A stretch of DNA of 30,328 bases. Origin: an uncultured Collinsella sp. (GTDB taxonomy: Bacteria > Actinomycetota > Coriobacteriia > Coriobacteriales > Coriobacteriaceae). Both the position numbers and the translations under genes were made by a program. Shown here one piece after another: positions 1 to 7,574 of this stretch. The notes beneath the pieces were generated by a model. That model was not told the origin of the DNA, made no database searches, and was given only the letters and a program-made list of their open reading frames with translations. Every line of letters starts with the position of its first letter. Positions within the stretch are counted from its first letter, which is position 1. The stretch is from the NCBI GenBank assembly GCA_902478935.1, contig CABSMV010000004.1:1-30328 (forward strand), in the 5' to 3' direction.

Positions 1-959
1 GACAGGACCACACTGCCGAGGTCACCGTTACCTCCGTGCACATTCCCTCTGATGATCTCAAGGGCCGTATCATCGGTCGTGAGGGTCGCAACATCCGGAC
101 CTTCGAGCAGGTTTCCGGCGTCAACCTCGTGATCGACGACACGCCCGAGACCGTCGTTCTTTCGAGCTTCGACCCAGTCCGTCGCGAGACCGCCCGTGTC
201 GCCCTCGAGAACCTCATCGCCGACGGCCGCATTCATCCCGCTCGTATTGAGGAGATGTATCACAAGGCTGCCGACCTGGTTCAGCAGCGCGTGCGCGAGG
301 CTGGCGAGCAGGCTGCCTTCGATACCGGCATTCACGACCTGCACCCCGAGATCGTCAAGACCCTTGGTGCCCTGCGCTACCGTACCTCGTTTGGTCAGAA
401 CGTGCTTCAGCACTCCCTCGAAGTCTCTGACCTGTGCGGCGTGATGGCTTCCGAGCTTGGCCTGGACGTTGTGACCGCCAAGCGCGCCGGCCTACTGCAC
501 GACCTGGGCAAGGCAATCGACCATGACGTCGAGGGCCCGCATGCCGTCATCGGCGCCGAGCTTGCCCGCCGTTATGGCGAGAAGCCCGTTATCGTCCACG
601 CTATCGAGGCTCACCATGCCGACGTCGATCCCAACACGGTGCTCGATGTCCTGGTACAGGCCGCCGATGCTGTCTCTGCCTCTCGCCCCGGTGCCCGTCG
701 CGAGTCTGCCGAGAACTACATCAAGCGTCTTGAGAAGCTCGAGGAGATCGCCAACTCCCATGACGGCGTCGAGCGTACCTATGCCATGCAGGCTGGTCGC
801 GAGGTCCACGTCATGGTTCAGCCGGACAAGATCTCCGATGCCCAGTCCACGGTCCTGGCTCACGATATCGCCCATCAGATCGAGGAAGAGATGGAGTATC
901 CCGGTCAGGTGCGCGTTGTCGTGATTCGCGAGAGCCGCGCTGTCGATATCGCTAAATAA
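1..959 (+). CDS. rny: Ribonuclease Y, 3' part (5' end outside window)
   Basis: Endoribonuclease that starts mRNA decay, normally membrane-anchored by an N-terminal segment; that segment and the coiled coil lie upstream of the window. The frame is open from base 3, so the start near base 36 is only an internal GTG. Visible are the KH RNA-binding domain with the signature GRIIGREGRNIR just after base 60, and the HD phosphohydrolase domain. The HD pair is at 498-503 (LLHDLGKA), followed by the helix with EAHHADVD. The C-terminus ends in VVVIRESRAVDIAK, typical of RNase Y. The full family length is about 510-520 residues; roughly 318 are here. The next gene begins one base after the stop, so the two are probably cotranscribed and translationally coupled. 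Identification is by family motifs and is firm. Confidence 0.95.
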   Translation, partial: QDHTAEVTVTSVHIPSDDLKGRIIGREGRNIRTFEQVSGVNLVIDDTPETVVLSSFDPVRRETARVALENLIADGRIHPARIEEMYHKAADLVQQRVREAGEQAAFDTGIHDLHPEIVKTLGALRYRTSFGQNVLQHSLEVSDLCGVMASELGLDVVTAKRAGLLHDLGKAIDHDVEGPHAVIGAELARRYGEKPVIVHAIEAHHADVDPNTVLDVLVQAADAVSASRPGARRESAENYIKRLEKLEEIANSHDGVERTYAMQAGREVHVMVQPDKISDAQSTVLAHDIAHQIEEEMEYPGQVRVVVIRESRAVDIAK

Positions 960-960
960 C

Positions 961-2046
961 ATGAGCGACGCGAACGAGCTCATCTCATTTATCGCGTCGA
1001 TGTCGGGGGAGGGCAACCTTCGCGTCGAGGAGAACCTTGGCGAGGGGTATGTCCGCCTCCGCGTTTCGGAGGCCGAGCGGCGCCAGGCAAAGCACGACAT
1101 TCAGCATGTCGAGGATATCGTCATCGAAATGCTCCGTAATGCTCGCGATGCTGGCGCCGACAAAGTCTATCTCGCCACGACCAAGGAAGATGGCGTCCGC
1201 ACGCTTGTCTTTCTGGATAACGGTTCGGGCGTTCCGCAGGATATGCAAGAGCGAATCTTCGATGCTCGCGTTACCTCCAAGCTCGAGAGCATGAAGATGG
1301 ACCGTTGGGGCGTTCACGGTCGTGGCATGGCATTGTTTTCGATCAAGCAGAACACCGACGAGGCCCGTGTGGTCACGTCCGGCGTCGATCTTGGTTCAGC
1401 CTTTAAGGTGAGCGTTGCAGCCGACCGCCTCAGCGAGCGTGCCGATCAGTCCAGCTGGCCCCAGGCCGTCAAGGATGAGGACGGACGTTATGTCTGTGCT
1501 CGCGGTCCGCATAATATTATTCGCGCTGCCTGTGAGTTTGCGCTCGAGGAGCTGCGTGGTTGCGATGTCTATCTTGGTTCTCCGTCTGAGATTGCCGCGA
1601 CCCTTTATGCTCAGGCGTCAAGTAGGCTCGATACGTCTCGTCTCCTGTTTATTGATGACGAGAGCGAGCTTCCGGTTGTCGATCGTTTAGGCCTTGCCTC
1701 TGATGCCGAGGACTTTATCCGTATCTGCTCGGGTTTGGGTCTTGAGATGTCCGAGCGCACGGCACATCGCATTTTGGCAGGGCAGATTAAGCCCGTTCGC
1801 GGTGTGACCGCGCGTCTGCTGCGCGAGCGTGATTCGTCCTCGCATGCGCCGGCTCCTGTCGATCTCGCGAAGGATCGTCGCGGGCTACGTATTGCCAAGG
1901 ATGACATGGCACAGTTTTCGCGTGCTGTGGAGCGGGACTTCAATGACCTTGCCGCCAGGTACTATCTCAACCTTTGCGGCGACCCAAAGATTCGTGTTTC
2001 GCGTGATCGAATCACTGTGACTTTCGATCTTGCCAAAGAGGAATAG
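961..2046 (+). CDS. Orphan GHKL-type ATPase (HATPase_c fold), function unknown
   Basis: A 361-residue protein with the Bergerat ATP-binding fold shared by Hsp90, MutL, gyrase B and histidine kinases. Visible motifs: N-box EMLRNARDAGA (Glu56, Asn60), G1 box DNGSGVP (Asp86-Gly90) and G2 box GVHGRGMALFSIK (Gly117-Gly122). There is no dimerisation/phosphoacceptor helix with a kinase-type H box, no transmembrane segment, and no recognisable MutL or gyrase C-terminal domain. Residues after about 180 match nothing I know. The ATG sits one base after the rny stop, and spoVS follows 74 bases later, so it belongs to an rny-ATPase-spoVS unit. A role in RNA metabolism or cell differentiation is only guilt by association. 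It is called an ATP-binding protein because the three boxes are intact; a pseudokinase-like regulator is also possible. Confidence 0.8.
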   Translation: MSDANELISFIASMSGEGNLRVEENLGEGYVRLRVSEAERRQAKHDIQHVEDIVIEMLRNARDAGADKVYLATTKEDGVRTLVFLDNGSGVPQDMQERIFDARVTSKLESMKMDRWGVHGRGMALFSIKQNTDEARVVTSGVDLGSAFKVSVAADRLSERADQSSWPQAVKDEDGRYVCARGPHNIIRAACEFALEELRGCDVYLGSPSEIAATLYAQASSRLDTSRLLFIDDESELPVVDRLGLASDAEDFIRICSGLGLEMSERTAHRILAGQIKPVRGVTARLLRERDSSSHAPAPVDLAKDRRGLRIAKDDMAQFSRAVERDFNDLAARYYLNLCGDPKIRVSRDRITVTFDLAKEE

Positions 2047-2052
2047 TGCCTT

Positions 2053-2070
2053 TACCGAGTCCACTCGGTA
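2053..2070 (+). other. Small intercistronic stem-loop before spoVS
   Basis: The sequence TACCGAG-tcca-CTCGGTA forms a perfect 7-bp stem with a 4-nt loop, seven bases after the ATPase stop codon. No T-run follows, so it is not a convincing intrinsic terminator. It could stabilise the 3' end of the upstream message or act as a processing site; this is inference. Confidence 0.4.
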
Positions 2071-2120
2071 CGATACAGTTATTGCAGTTAAAACGTACTT
2101 TTAAACGCAGGAGTTTCTTC

Positions 2121-2438
2121 ATGGATTGCCTGAAGGTATCAAGCAAATCATCGCCCGCGTCCGTTGCCGGCGCCATCGGCGGCATGGTCAAGGATGGTGT
2201 ACCCGTCAACATCCAGTGTGTCGGCGCCGGTGCTGTCAACCAGGCCATTAAGGCCGTTGCCATCGCGCGCGGTTTTTTGATCCCAACCGGTTTTGATATT
2301 TCCTGCGCGCCCGTGTTCTCCGACATCCTCATTAACGGGGAGTCGCGCACGGCCATCCGCCTTTCTATCTACGTTCACCAGATCAATCGAGCTGCTATGG
2401 ATAACGTCGTCATGGATGATGTTAAGCCTGTGGCATAG
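2121..2438 (+). CDS. spoVS: Stage V sporulation protein S (SpoVS) family, Alba-like
   Basis: A 105-residue member of the SpoVS family, small proteins of about 86 residues with an Alba-like fold that probably bind nucleic acid. The N-terminal part LKVSSKSSPASVAGAI, the block GAGAVNQAIKAVAIARGF and the block INGESRTAIRLSI are all characteristic. The C-terminus has about 15 extra residues. The ATG at 2121 was chosen because the conserved domain starts there and an AGGAG ribosome-binding site lies at 2109-2113; the upstream in-frame GTG at 2046 overlaps the previous stop and has no homology. SpoVS acts in spore coat assembly in Bacillus, but the family is also found in non-spore formers. Here it sits between rny/ATPase and miaB, so a general RNA- or DNA-binding role is more likely than sporulation (inference). 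Confidence 0.92.
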   Translation: MDCLKVSSKSSPASVAGAIGGMVKDGVPVNIQCVGAGAVNQAIKAVAIARGFLIPTGFDISCAPVFSDILINGESRTAIRLSIYVHQINRAAMDNVVMDDVKPVA

Positions 2439-2483
2439 CTTCTGCTAGCCTTGTTTCGCTCCCCAACGTTAGGACTTATGCAC

Positions 2484-3854
2484 ATGGATCAGCGTTCCGT
2501 ACGCGATATTCTTGCCGGTAAAACCTACTTTATCCGCACCTTTGGCTGCCAGATGAATCAGCACGATTCCGAGCGCGTGAGCGGTCTGCTCGATTCGTAT
2601 GGTTGCCTCATGGCGCTCGATCCCGAGCATGCCGATATCGTTGTCTTCATGACATGCTGTGTGCGTGAGGCCGCCGATACTCGCCTGTACGGTCAGTGCA
2701 ATTCCTGCAAAAGCCTGCCGCCTTCGCCTTCGGGCAAGCGTGTGGTTGTCGTGGGCGGCTGCATTGCGCAGCGTGATGGCGAGGGCCTGCTCACCAACGT
2801 CGATAACGTCAATGTCATCTTTGGCACGCATTCTATCGCACATGTGGCCGAGCTCATTGCCGAGGCGTTCCTTGACGGCAAGCGTCATATCCGCACCAAT
2901 GAGCATGAGGATACGGATGCCATGAGCATGCCGTGGCATCGCGAGACCCAGTATCACGCTTGGGTGCCCATCATGACGGGCTGCAATAATTTCTGCACCT
3001 ATTGCATCGTGCCGTACGTGCGCGGTCGCGAAAAGAGCCGCCCCTTCGAGGAGATTGTCGACGAGGTGACCGGTTTGGTGCGCCAGGGCGTGCGTGAGAT
3101 TACGCTGCTGGGCCAAAACGTTAACTCATATGGTCGCGATCTGTTTGGCAAGCCGCGTTTTGCCGATCTGCTGCGTGCCGTGGGCGATACGGGCGTCGAG
3201 CGCATCTTCTTTACCTCTTCTCATCCTAAGGATCTGCTGCCCGAGACCATCGACGCTATGGCCGAGACGCCCGCCGTCATGCCGCAGCTTCACTTGGCCG
3301 TTCAGTCGGGCTCCACGCGCATCCTCAAAGAGATGAATCGCCGTTATACACGCGAGGACTATCTGGGCCTAGTCGATCGCATTCGCAATCGCATGCCCGA
3401 TATCGCGCTCTCGACCGACATTATCGTTGGCTTTCCGGGCGAGACTGAAGAAGACTTTGAGCAGACGCTCTCACTTGCCGAGACGGTCCGCTATGCTCAG
3501 GCCTATACCTTCATCTATTCCAAGCGCGCCGGTACCCCGGCCGCCGAGATTGACGATCCTACGCCGCATGAGGTTATTCTCGAGCGTTTCAACCGTCTGG
3601 TTAAGGTTATCGAGACCACGGCACACGAGTATAACCAGGGTGAGCTCCATACTGTGGTGCCGGCGCTCATTGAGGGAACGAGTAAAAAGAACGACGCGGT
3701 CCTGCTGGGTAAGAGTCCCAAGAATCAGACCGTGCATGCGCCTATCCCCGAGGGTTACAGCATCGATCAGCTTGTTGGCAAGATCGTTGATGTTGACGTT
3801 GACGTTGCCAAGACCTGGTATTTGTCCGGCTCCGTTGTGGGCGAGCCGCGCTAA
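2484..3854 (+). CDS. miaB: tRNA-2-methylthio-N6-dimethylallyladenosine synthase MiaB
   Basis: Radical SAM methylthiotransferase that converts i6A37 to ms2i6A37 in tRNAs reading UNN codons. Domains in order: UPF0004 domain with the three ligands of the auxiliary 4Fe-4S cluster (Cys22 in FGCQMN, Cys58 in MTCC, Cys93 in GGC); radical SAM core with CX3CX2C at Cys167, Cys171 and Cys174 (CNNFCTYC); and a C-terminal TRAM RNA-binding domain. The length of 456 residues is normal. The ATG at 2484 is preferred because AGGA at 2471-2474 is 9 nt away; the ATG at 2478 is only 3 nt from it, and the upstream TTG at 2451 lacks homology. The stop TAA overlaps the miaA ATG by one base, so MiaA, which makes its substrate, is translated from the same message. 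Confidence 0.96.
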   Translation: MDQRSVRDILAGKTYFIRTFGCQMNQHDSERVSGLLDSYGCLMALDPEHADIVVFMTCCVREAADTRLYGQCNSCKSLPPSPSGKRVVVVGGCIAQRDGEGLLTNVDNVNVIFGTHSIAHVAELIAEAFLDGKRHIRTNEHEDTDAMSMPWHRETQYHAWVPIMTGCNNFCTYCIVPYVRGREKSRPFEEIVDEVTGLVRQGVREITLLGQNVNSYGRDLFGKPRFADLLRAVGDTGVERIFFTSSHPKDLLPETIDAMAETPAVMPQLHLAVQSGSTRILKEMNRRYTREDYLGLVDRIRNRMPDIALSTDIIVGFPGETEEDFEQTLSLAETVRYAQAYTFIYSKRAGTPAAEIDDPTPHEVILERFNRLVKVIETTAHEYNQGELHTVVPALIEGTSKKNDAVLLGKSPKNQTVHAPIPEGYSIDQLVGKIVDVDVDVAKTWYLSGSVVGEPR

Positions 3855-4792
3855 TGGTTTCTCCCAGGGCAGGACTTTCCGCCGTTGCGATCGTCGGTCC
3901 GACGGCGGTTGGTAAGAGTGATGTTGCCGACCGTTTGGCAGCTCGTCTTTCGTCCGAGGTGCTGTCGTGCGATGCGATGCAAATCTATCGCGGCATGGAC
4001 ATCGGTACCTCAAAGATGGCGCCCGATGAGTGTACGGCGCCGCTGCGTCTCGTCGACATTGTAGAGCCGGGTGTGGCATATTCTGCTGCGCTTTATCAGG
4101 CTGACGCTCGCGCGCTTGTTGAGTGCTTGCTTGGCGAGGGCCGCCTACCGGTGTTTTGCGGGGGTACGGGGCTGTATCTCAAGGCCGCCCTCGATGAGAT
4201 GGACTTTCCCTCGGGTGAACTTGAGGACGATCGCCGTGCGGGCTATCAGGAGCTTGCCGAGCGTATTGGCGAGGAAGAACTGCATGCCCTGCTTGCCGAG
4301 CGCGACCCAGAATCTGCTGCTGTTATTCATCCCCATAACGTGCGCCGTGTGATTCGTGCGCTCGAGATGCATGATGATGGTATCTCCTATGCACAGCAAA
4401 AAAGTCAGTTTAGTGTTCCGCGCGAGCATTATCATGCTCTATGGTTTGGTCTGACGCGTAATCGCGAGGTTCTCTACGAGCGCATTAACCTGCGTGTCGA
4501 TCTGATGTTTGAACAGGGTCTTGTTGATGAGGTTCGCGGTCTTATGGACCAGGGGCTGGGAGATGCCCTGACTTCGATGCAGGCAATTGGCTATAAAGAG
4601 ATCATCGATGCTTTCAATGGCGTGATTTCTATGGATGAGGCTCGCGAACTCATCAAGATGCGTTCGCGTCGCTATGCCAAACGTCAGCTTTCGTGGTTTA
4701 AGCGCGATGACCGCATCGTGTGGTTCGATATGGACGAGTTTACGATCGATGAGGTCGTTGAGGACATCCTGCATTGTATTGAGGCTGCCTAA
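3854..4792 (+). CDS. miaA: tRNA dimethylallyltransferase MiaA
   Basis: Transfers the dimethylallyl group of DMAPP to N6 of A37 in tRNA, giving i6A37, the substrate of MiaB encoded just upstream. The P-loop GPTAVGKS is at residues 15-22, followed by the family motif SCDAMQIYRGMDIGTSK (Asp40, Gln43, Tyr45). GGTGLYLKA and the C-terminal segment with QAIGYKEI and KRQLSWFKR are also typical. Length is 312 residues, as expected. Start and stop both form TAATG overlaps, with miaB upstream and hflX downstream, indicating coupled translation. The supply of DMAPP depends on IspH, which is also encoded in this window (26715-27614). Confidence 0.97.
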   Translation: MVSPRAGLSAVAIVGPTAVGKSDVADRLAARLSSEVLSCDAMQIYRGMDIGTSKMAPDECTAPLRLVDIVEPGVAYSAALYQADARALVECLLGEGRLPVFCGGTGLYLKAALDEMDFPSGELEDDRRAGYQELAERIGEEELHALLAERDPESAAVIHPHNVRRVIRALEMHDDGISYAQQKSQFSVPREHYHALWFGLTRNREVLYERINLRVDLMFEQGLVDEVRGLMDQGLGDALTSMQAIGYKEIIDAFNGVISMDEARELIKMRSRRYAKRQLSWFKRDDRIVWFDMDEFTIDEVVEDILHCIEAA

Positions 4793-6081
4793 TGGCCCGC
4801 TTCCCCCTTGTTCCCACGGCACCCGAGCCCGAGCGTGCCATATTAGTTGGTGTTGAGTGGCGCGACAATGCGTGGCCGCTCGATCGTTCGCTTGACGAGC
4901 TTGAGCGTCTGGCCCATACGGCTGGCGCCCAGTGCGTGGCGCGTTTGTCACAGCGTCTGGTTAAGCCGTATCCAAAATCGTTTATCGGTTCCGGTAAGGT
5001 TGAAGAGCTGTGCGGCCTGGTGCATCGCATGGATGCCGATGTCGTTATTTTTGACGACGACCTGACGCCCTCGCAGCAATCCTATTTGGAGAAAGCCGTG
5101 GGCGAGCCGGTAAAGATTATCGATCGTACAGCACTGATCTTGGATATCTTTGGCCTGCATGCTCAGACGCGTGAGGGACGCCTACAGGTACAGCTGGCGC
5201 AGCTTCAATATCTGTTGCCTCGTCTGCGTGGCATGTGGAGCCATCTTGCCAAGGAGCAGACGCGCGGGGGCATCGGTTCGCGCTTTGGCCAGGGTGAAAG
5301 CCAGCTCGAGGTCGACCGTCGCCTCATTCGTAATAAGATCGCTGCGCTTCGTCGTGAGCTCAAGCAGGTCGAACAGCGTCGCGATGTCCAGTCCAAGAGC
5401 CGCATTGAGTCTCCGGCGTTTCGCGTCGCGTTAGCCGGTTATACCAATGCCGGTAAATCGACGTTGCTCAATCGTCTGACCGGCTCTACGGTACTTTCGC
5501 AGGACAAGCTGTTTGCTACGCTCGACCCGACGACGCGTTCGTATCGCCTGCCCGGCGGTCGCGGCATGACGATTACCGATACCGTCGGCTTTATTCAAAA
5601 GCTGCCGCATGGTCTTGTCGATGCCTTTAATTCGACGCTGTCCGAGGTTTTGGGCGCCGATCTAATTCTCAAAGTCGTAGATGCGTCTGACGAGGACTAT
5701 GAACGGCAGCTGGAGGCTGTCGACCGCGTGCTTGATGAGATCGGCGCCGGAGAGCGCCTAACGCTGACCGTATTCAATAAAATCGATCTGCTCGATAGCG
5801 TTGATCGATTAAGTTTCCGTCGTCGTTACCCGGAAGCCGTTTTGTTCTCGGCCCAAACGGGCGAGGGACTCGACGATCTCGTCGAGCGTATTGCTCGTGA
5901 GGCGGCTGCCACCGATGTGTTGCTTTCTGCTAATATCCCGTATCGTGAGGGCGCCCTCATCACGCTGGTGCATGAGCAGGGAACCCTTTTGCACGAGGAA
6001 TATCTTGAGGACGGCGTTCGTATTGTGGCGAAGCTGCCGGCCCGTATCGCGCCGCGGCCCGATCGTTATCGCACCGAGTAG
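4792..6081 (+). CDS. hflX: Ribosome-splitting GTPase HflX
   Basis: GTPase that binds the 50S subunit and splits stalled or hibernating 70S ribosomes, typically under stress. The N-terminal HflX domain (including the glycine-rich stretch SHLAKEQTRGGIGSRFGQGE) is followed by a coiled-coil linker and the G domain: G1 GYTNAGKS (216-223), G3 DTVGF (263-267), G4 NKID (329-332), G5 SAQTGEG. A short C-terminal domain ends the 429-residue protein. Translation starts on the last base of the miaA stop (TAATG). The 3' end overlaps the convergent minus-strand gene by 16 bp (6066-6081). Position after miaA and before lexA is the same as in other Actinobacteria. Confidence 0.96.
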   Translation: MARFPLVPTAPEPERAILVGVEWRDNAWPLDRSLDELERLAHTAGAQCVARLSQRLVKPYPKSFIGSGKVEELCGLVHRMDADVVIFDDDLTPSQQSYLEKAVGEPVKIIDRTALILDIFGLHAQTREGRLQVQLAQLQYLLPRLRGMWSHLAKEQTRGGIGSRFGQGESQLEVDRRLIRNKIAALRRELKQVEQRRDVQSKSRIESPAFRVALAGYTNAGKSTLLNRLTGSTVLSQDKLFATLDPTTRSYRLPGGRGMTITDTVGFIQKLPHGLVDAFNSTLSEVLGADLILKVVDASDEDYERQLEAVDRVLDEIGAGERLTLTVFNKIDLLDSVDRLSFRRRYPEAVLFSAQTGEGLDDLVERIAREAAATDVLLSANIPYREGALITLVHEQGTLLHEEYLEDGVRIVAKLPARIAPRPDRYRTE

Positions 6082-6770
6082 ACGAGCTCCAAAAAGCCCA
6101 GAATAATGGGCTGATGCAGTAGATAAAAGGGGAGTGCGTGACGTCCAAGGCTGGCGAGCGCCGGGATGGGATTGGCGTAGGCCCAGCTTGGGACGGTCTT
6201 ATCGATTCCCTGCGCTATGTGTGCGGCGAAGTATCCTGCAAGATACATAAAGAAAAACGGGATGATGGGGTAGTAATCACCTGAGACAAACCCAGGGCTC
6301 GGAAATCCCAGCCACGCCAGGTAGGGGACAGGGTAGATCGTTTTGGGGATGCTCCAGGTGAGGGCGAACAACAAAAGGCATAGGGACATGCCCCATCTCG
6401 CCGATATCTTCTTAAGGACGGGATCGGTCAACGCCACGATGCCGGTACATGCGGCCATGCAGTAGATGATGCCAAAGTTCACTGAATCGTCGACCGATAC
6501 GAGCGTTGTTGCAATCCAGACGACCAAAGCTGCGGCAGCGTATTTGGCCGCTCGTTTAGCATTGTTGCGTGAGAGCGTGCACATCCAACCCGCGATAAAC
6601 AAGAATACCCAGCTGATGCTGGCACGCCAGATGTCTTGAAAGACAGTCTGTGTAAACCATGGCATATCCCAACCGTACAGGTAGGCGAGATCGTAACAAG
6701 CGTGAAAACCTGCCATTGAAATCATCGTAAACCCGCGGACGGTATCAAAGATGGTGATGCGTTTTTGCAT
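6066..6770 (-). CDS. Membrane acyltransferase-like protein, DUF1624 / HGSNAT catalytic family
   Basis: A 234-residue polytopic membrane protein with about six or seven hydrophobic segments. The N-terminal signature RITIFDTVRGFTMISMAGFH, with YDLAYLYGW following, is that of the DUF1624 family related to the catalytic domain of heparan-alpha-glucosaminide N-acetyltransferase; the conserved His in GFH is the presumed catalytic residue. Bacterial members may transfer acyl groups to a surface glycan, but the substrate here is unknown. The start codon overlaps the lexA stop by one base (TAATG on the minus strand), so it is almost certainly translated from the lexA message. Family assignment is fairly sure; the function is not. 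Confidence 0.8.
   Translation of the reverse strand: MQKRITIFDTVRGFTMISMAGFHACYDLAYLYGWDMPWFTQTVFQDIWRASISWVFLFIAGWMCTLSRNNAKRAAKYAAAALVVWIATTLVSVDDSVNFGIIYCMAACTGIVALTDPVLKKISARWGMSLCLLLFALTWSIPKTIYPVPYLAWLGFPSPGFVSGDYYPIIPFFFMYLAGYFAAHIAQGIDKTVPSWAYANPIPALASLGRHALPFYLLHQPIILGFLELVYSVR
6091..6112 (-). terminator. Possible weak terminator inside the 3' end of the acyltransferase gene
   Basis: On the minus strand the sequence reads AGCCCA-ttattc-TGGGCT followed by TTTTG. The stem is only 6 bp and lies in coding sequence about 25 bases before the stop codon. It is the only terminator-like element for the lexA operon before the convergent hflX. Being short, it is tentative. Confidence 0.3.
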
Positions 6771-7414
6771 TACGAGAACCGGCGCATCAAGCCGACGACT
6801 TTGCCCAAGATAACGGGATTCGTTGCATAGATAGGCTCCATGGTGTCATTCTCGGGCTGCAGGCGTACGCGTCCCTGCTCCTTGTAGAACGTCTTGACGG
6901 TCGCTGAACCATCAATCATGGCCACGACAATTTCGCCGTTCATGGCACTCTTTTGTTCACGGACGATGATGTAATCGCCATTGAAGATGCCGACATTGAT
7001 CATTGAGCTCCCATGCACCTCAAGGATAAAGGAACCCTGATCGGTGGCGATTTCGGTCGGGATAGTAAAAGTGTCTTCGATATTCTGTTCGGCCAGAATG
7101 GGAATCCCAGCCGCGACGCGACCAACGAGCGGTAGCGAGACCGTTCCGCGAGGTGCGGTGGGCTCGTCAGATTTAGAAATTGAGACAGAGGAACCGTCCT
7201 CGTTAAAGAGTTCCAGGGCGCGCGGCTTGGTGGCATCGCGCTTGAGTAGCCCGCGCGCCTCCAGGGCAGATAGATGGGCGTGCACGGTGCTGGGGGAGGA
7301 AAGGCCCACGGCAGAAGCCATCTCGCGCACGCTGGGCGGATAACCTTTCTCCTGCTGATATTCCTTGATGAAGTCGTAAATTTGCTGCTGACGCTTGGTA
7401 ATTTTGCGAGCCAT
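6770..7414 (-). CDS. lexA: SOS repressor LexA
   Basis: Repressor of the SOS DNA-damage regulon; it is inactivated by RecA-stimulated self-cleavage. The N-terminal winged helix-turn-helix covers residues 5-65 (ITKRQQQIYDFIKEY, GYPPSVREMA, SPSTVHAHL). The cleavage site is Ala102-Gly103, and the Ser/Lys dyad is Ser137 (GSSM) and Lys174 (ATVK). At 214 residues it has normal length. The ATG at 7414 was chosen: AGAGGA lies just upstream and MARKITKRQQ matches the family start. The ATG at 7435 and the longer frame to 7519 would run into the operator region. Three LexA-box-like sites lie 24-93 bp upstream, so autoregulation is expected. The stop codon overlaps the start of the downstream membrane gene. 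Confidence 0.97.
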   Translation of the reverse strand: MARKITKRQQQIYDFIKEYQQEKGYPPSVREMASAVGLSSPSTVHAHLSALEARGLLKRDATKPRALELFNEDGSSVSISKSDEPTAPRGTVSLPLVGRVAAGIPILAEQNIEDTFTIPTEIATDQGSFILEVHGSSMINVGIFNGDYIIVREQKSAMNGEIVVAMIDGSATVKTFYKEQGRVRLQPENDTMEPIYATNPVILGKVVGLMRRFS

Positions 7415-7437
7415 CAGGGCGTCCTCTCTACCCATGT

Positions 7438-7451
7438 CAAACAAATGTTCG
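7438..7451. promoter_or_regulatory. LexA box 1 (lexA-proximal)
   Basis: CAAACaaatGTTCG matches the Gram-positive/actinobacterial SOS consensus CGAAC-N4-GTTCG at nine of ten fixed positions. It lies 24 bp upstream of the lexA start codon and is the first of three boxes at 28-bp intervals. It may overlap the lexA leader and so mainly control lexA itself. Confidence 0.7.
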
Positions 7452-7459
7452 AATTTTGC

Positions 7460-7487
7460 TTGACAGGAACAACTGTTCGAAGATAAT
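7460..7487 (+). promoter_or_regulatory. Sigma70-type promoter of the LysM-nrdR unit
   Basis: A perfect -35 box TTGACA is at 7460-7465 and the -10-like GATAAT is at 7482-7487, with a 16-bp spacer. LexA box 2 (7466-7479) fills the spacer, so LexA binding would directly block RNA polymerase. The predicted transcript would start near 7494, within box 3, about 80 bases before the LysM gene. Confidence 0.65.
7466..7479. promoter_or_regulatory. LexA box 2, between the -35 and -10 of the LysM promoter
   Basis: GGAACaactGTTCG matches the SOS consensus at nine of ten fixed positions, and the flanking A would extend it to GTTCGA. It is located exactly between the TTGACA and GATAAT elements of the plus-strand promoter. 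Confidence 0.75.
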
Positions 7488-7493
7488 AATAAC

Positions 7494-7507
7494 CGAACAT
7501 TCGTTCT
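7494..7507. promoter_or_regulatory. LexA box 3 (LysM-gene side)
   Basis: CGAACattcGTTCT matches the SOS consensus at nine of ten fixed positions. It sits at the predicted transcription start of the LysM-nrdR unit, 68 bp before that gene, and is again 28 bp from the preceding box. Confidence 0.7.
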
Positions 7508-7574
7508 CGCGCTAGACATTTTTGTCCGCGCGGCTTGATAAAACTGTTCTCAGCAAAACACGCGAGAGGAGAAC

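Noticed and set aside
961..2046. GHKL ATPase as part of an anti-phage system
   Set aside because: The fold occurs in some defence systems, but the neighbours are all housekeeping genes with no nuclease or toxin partner of defence type.
7415..7519. Longer lexA start up to 7519
   Set aside because: It would cover the three LexA boxes and the divergent promoter; the family homology begins at the ATG at 7414, which has its own ribosome-binding site.
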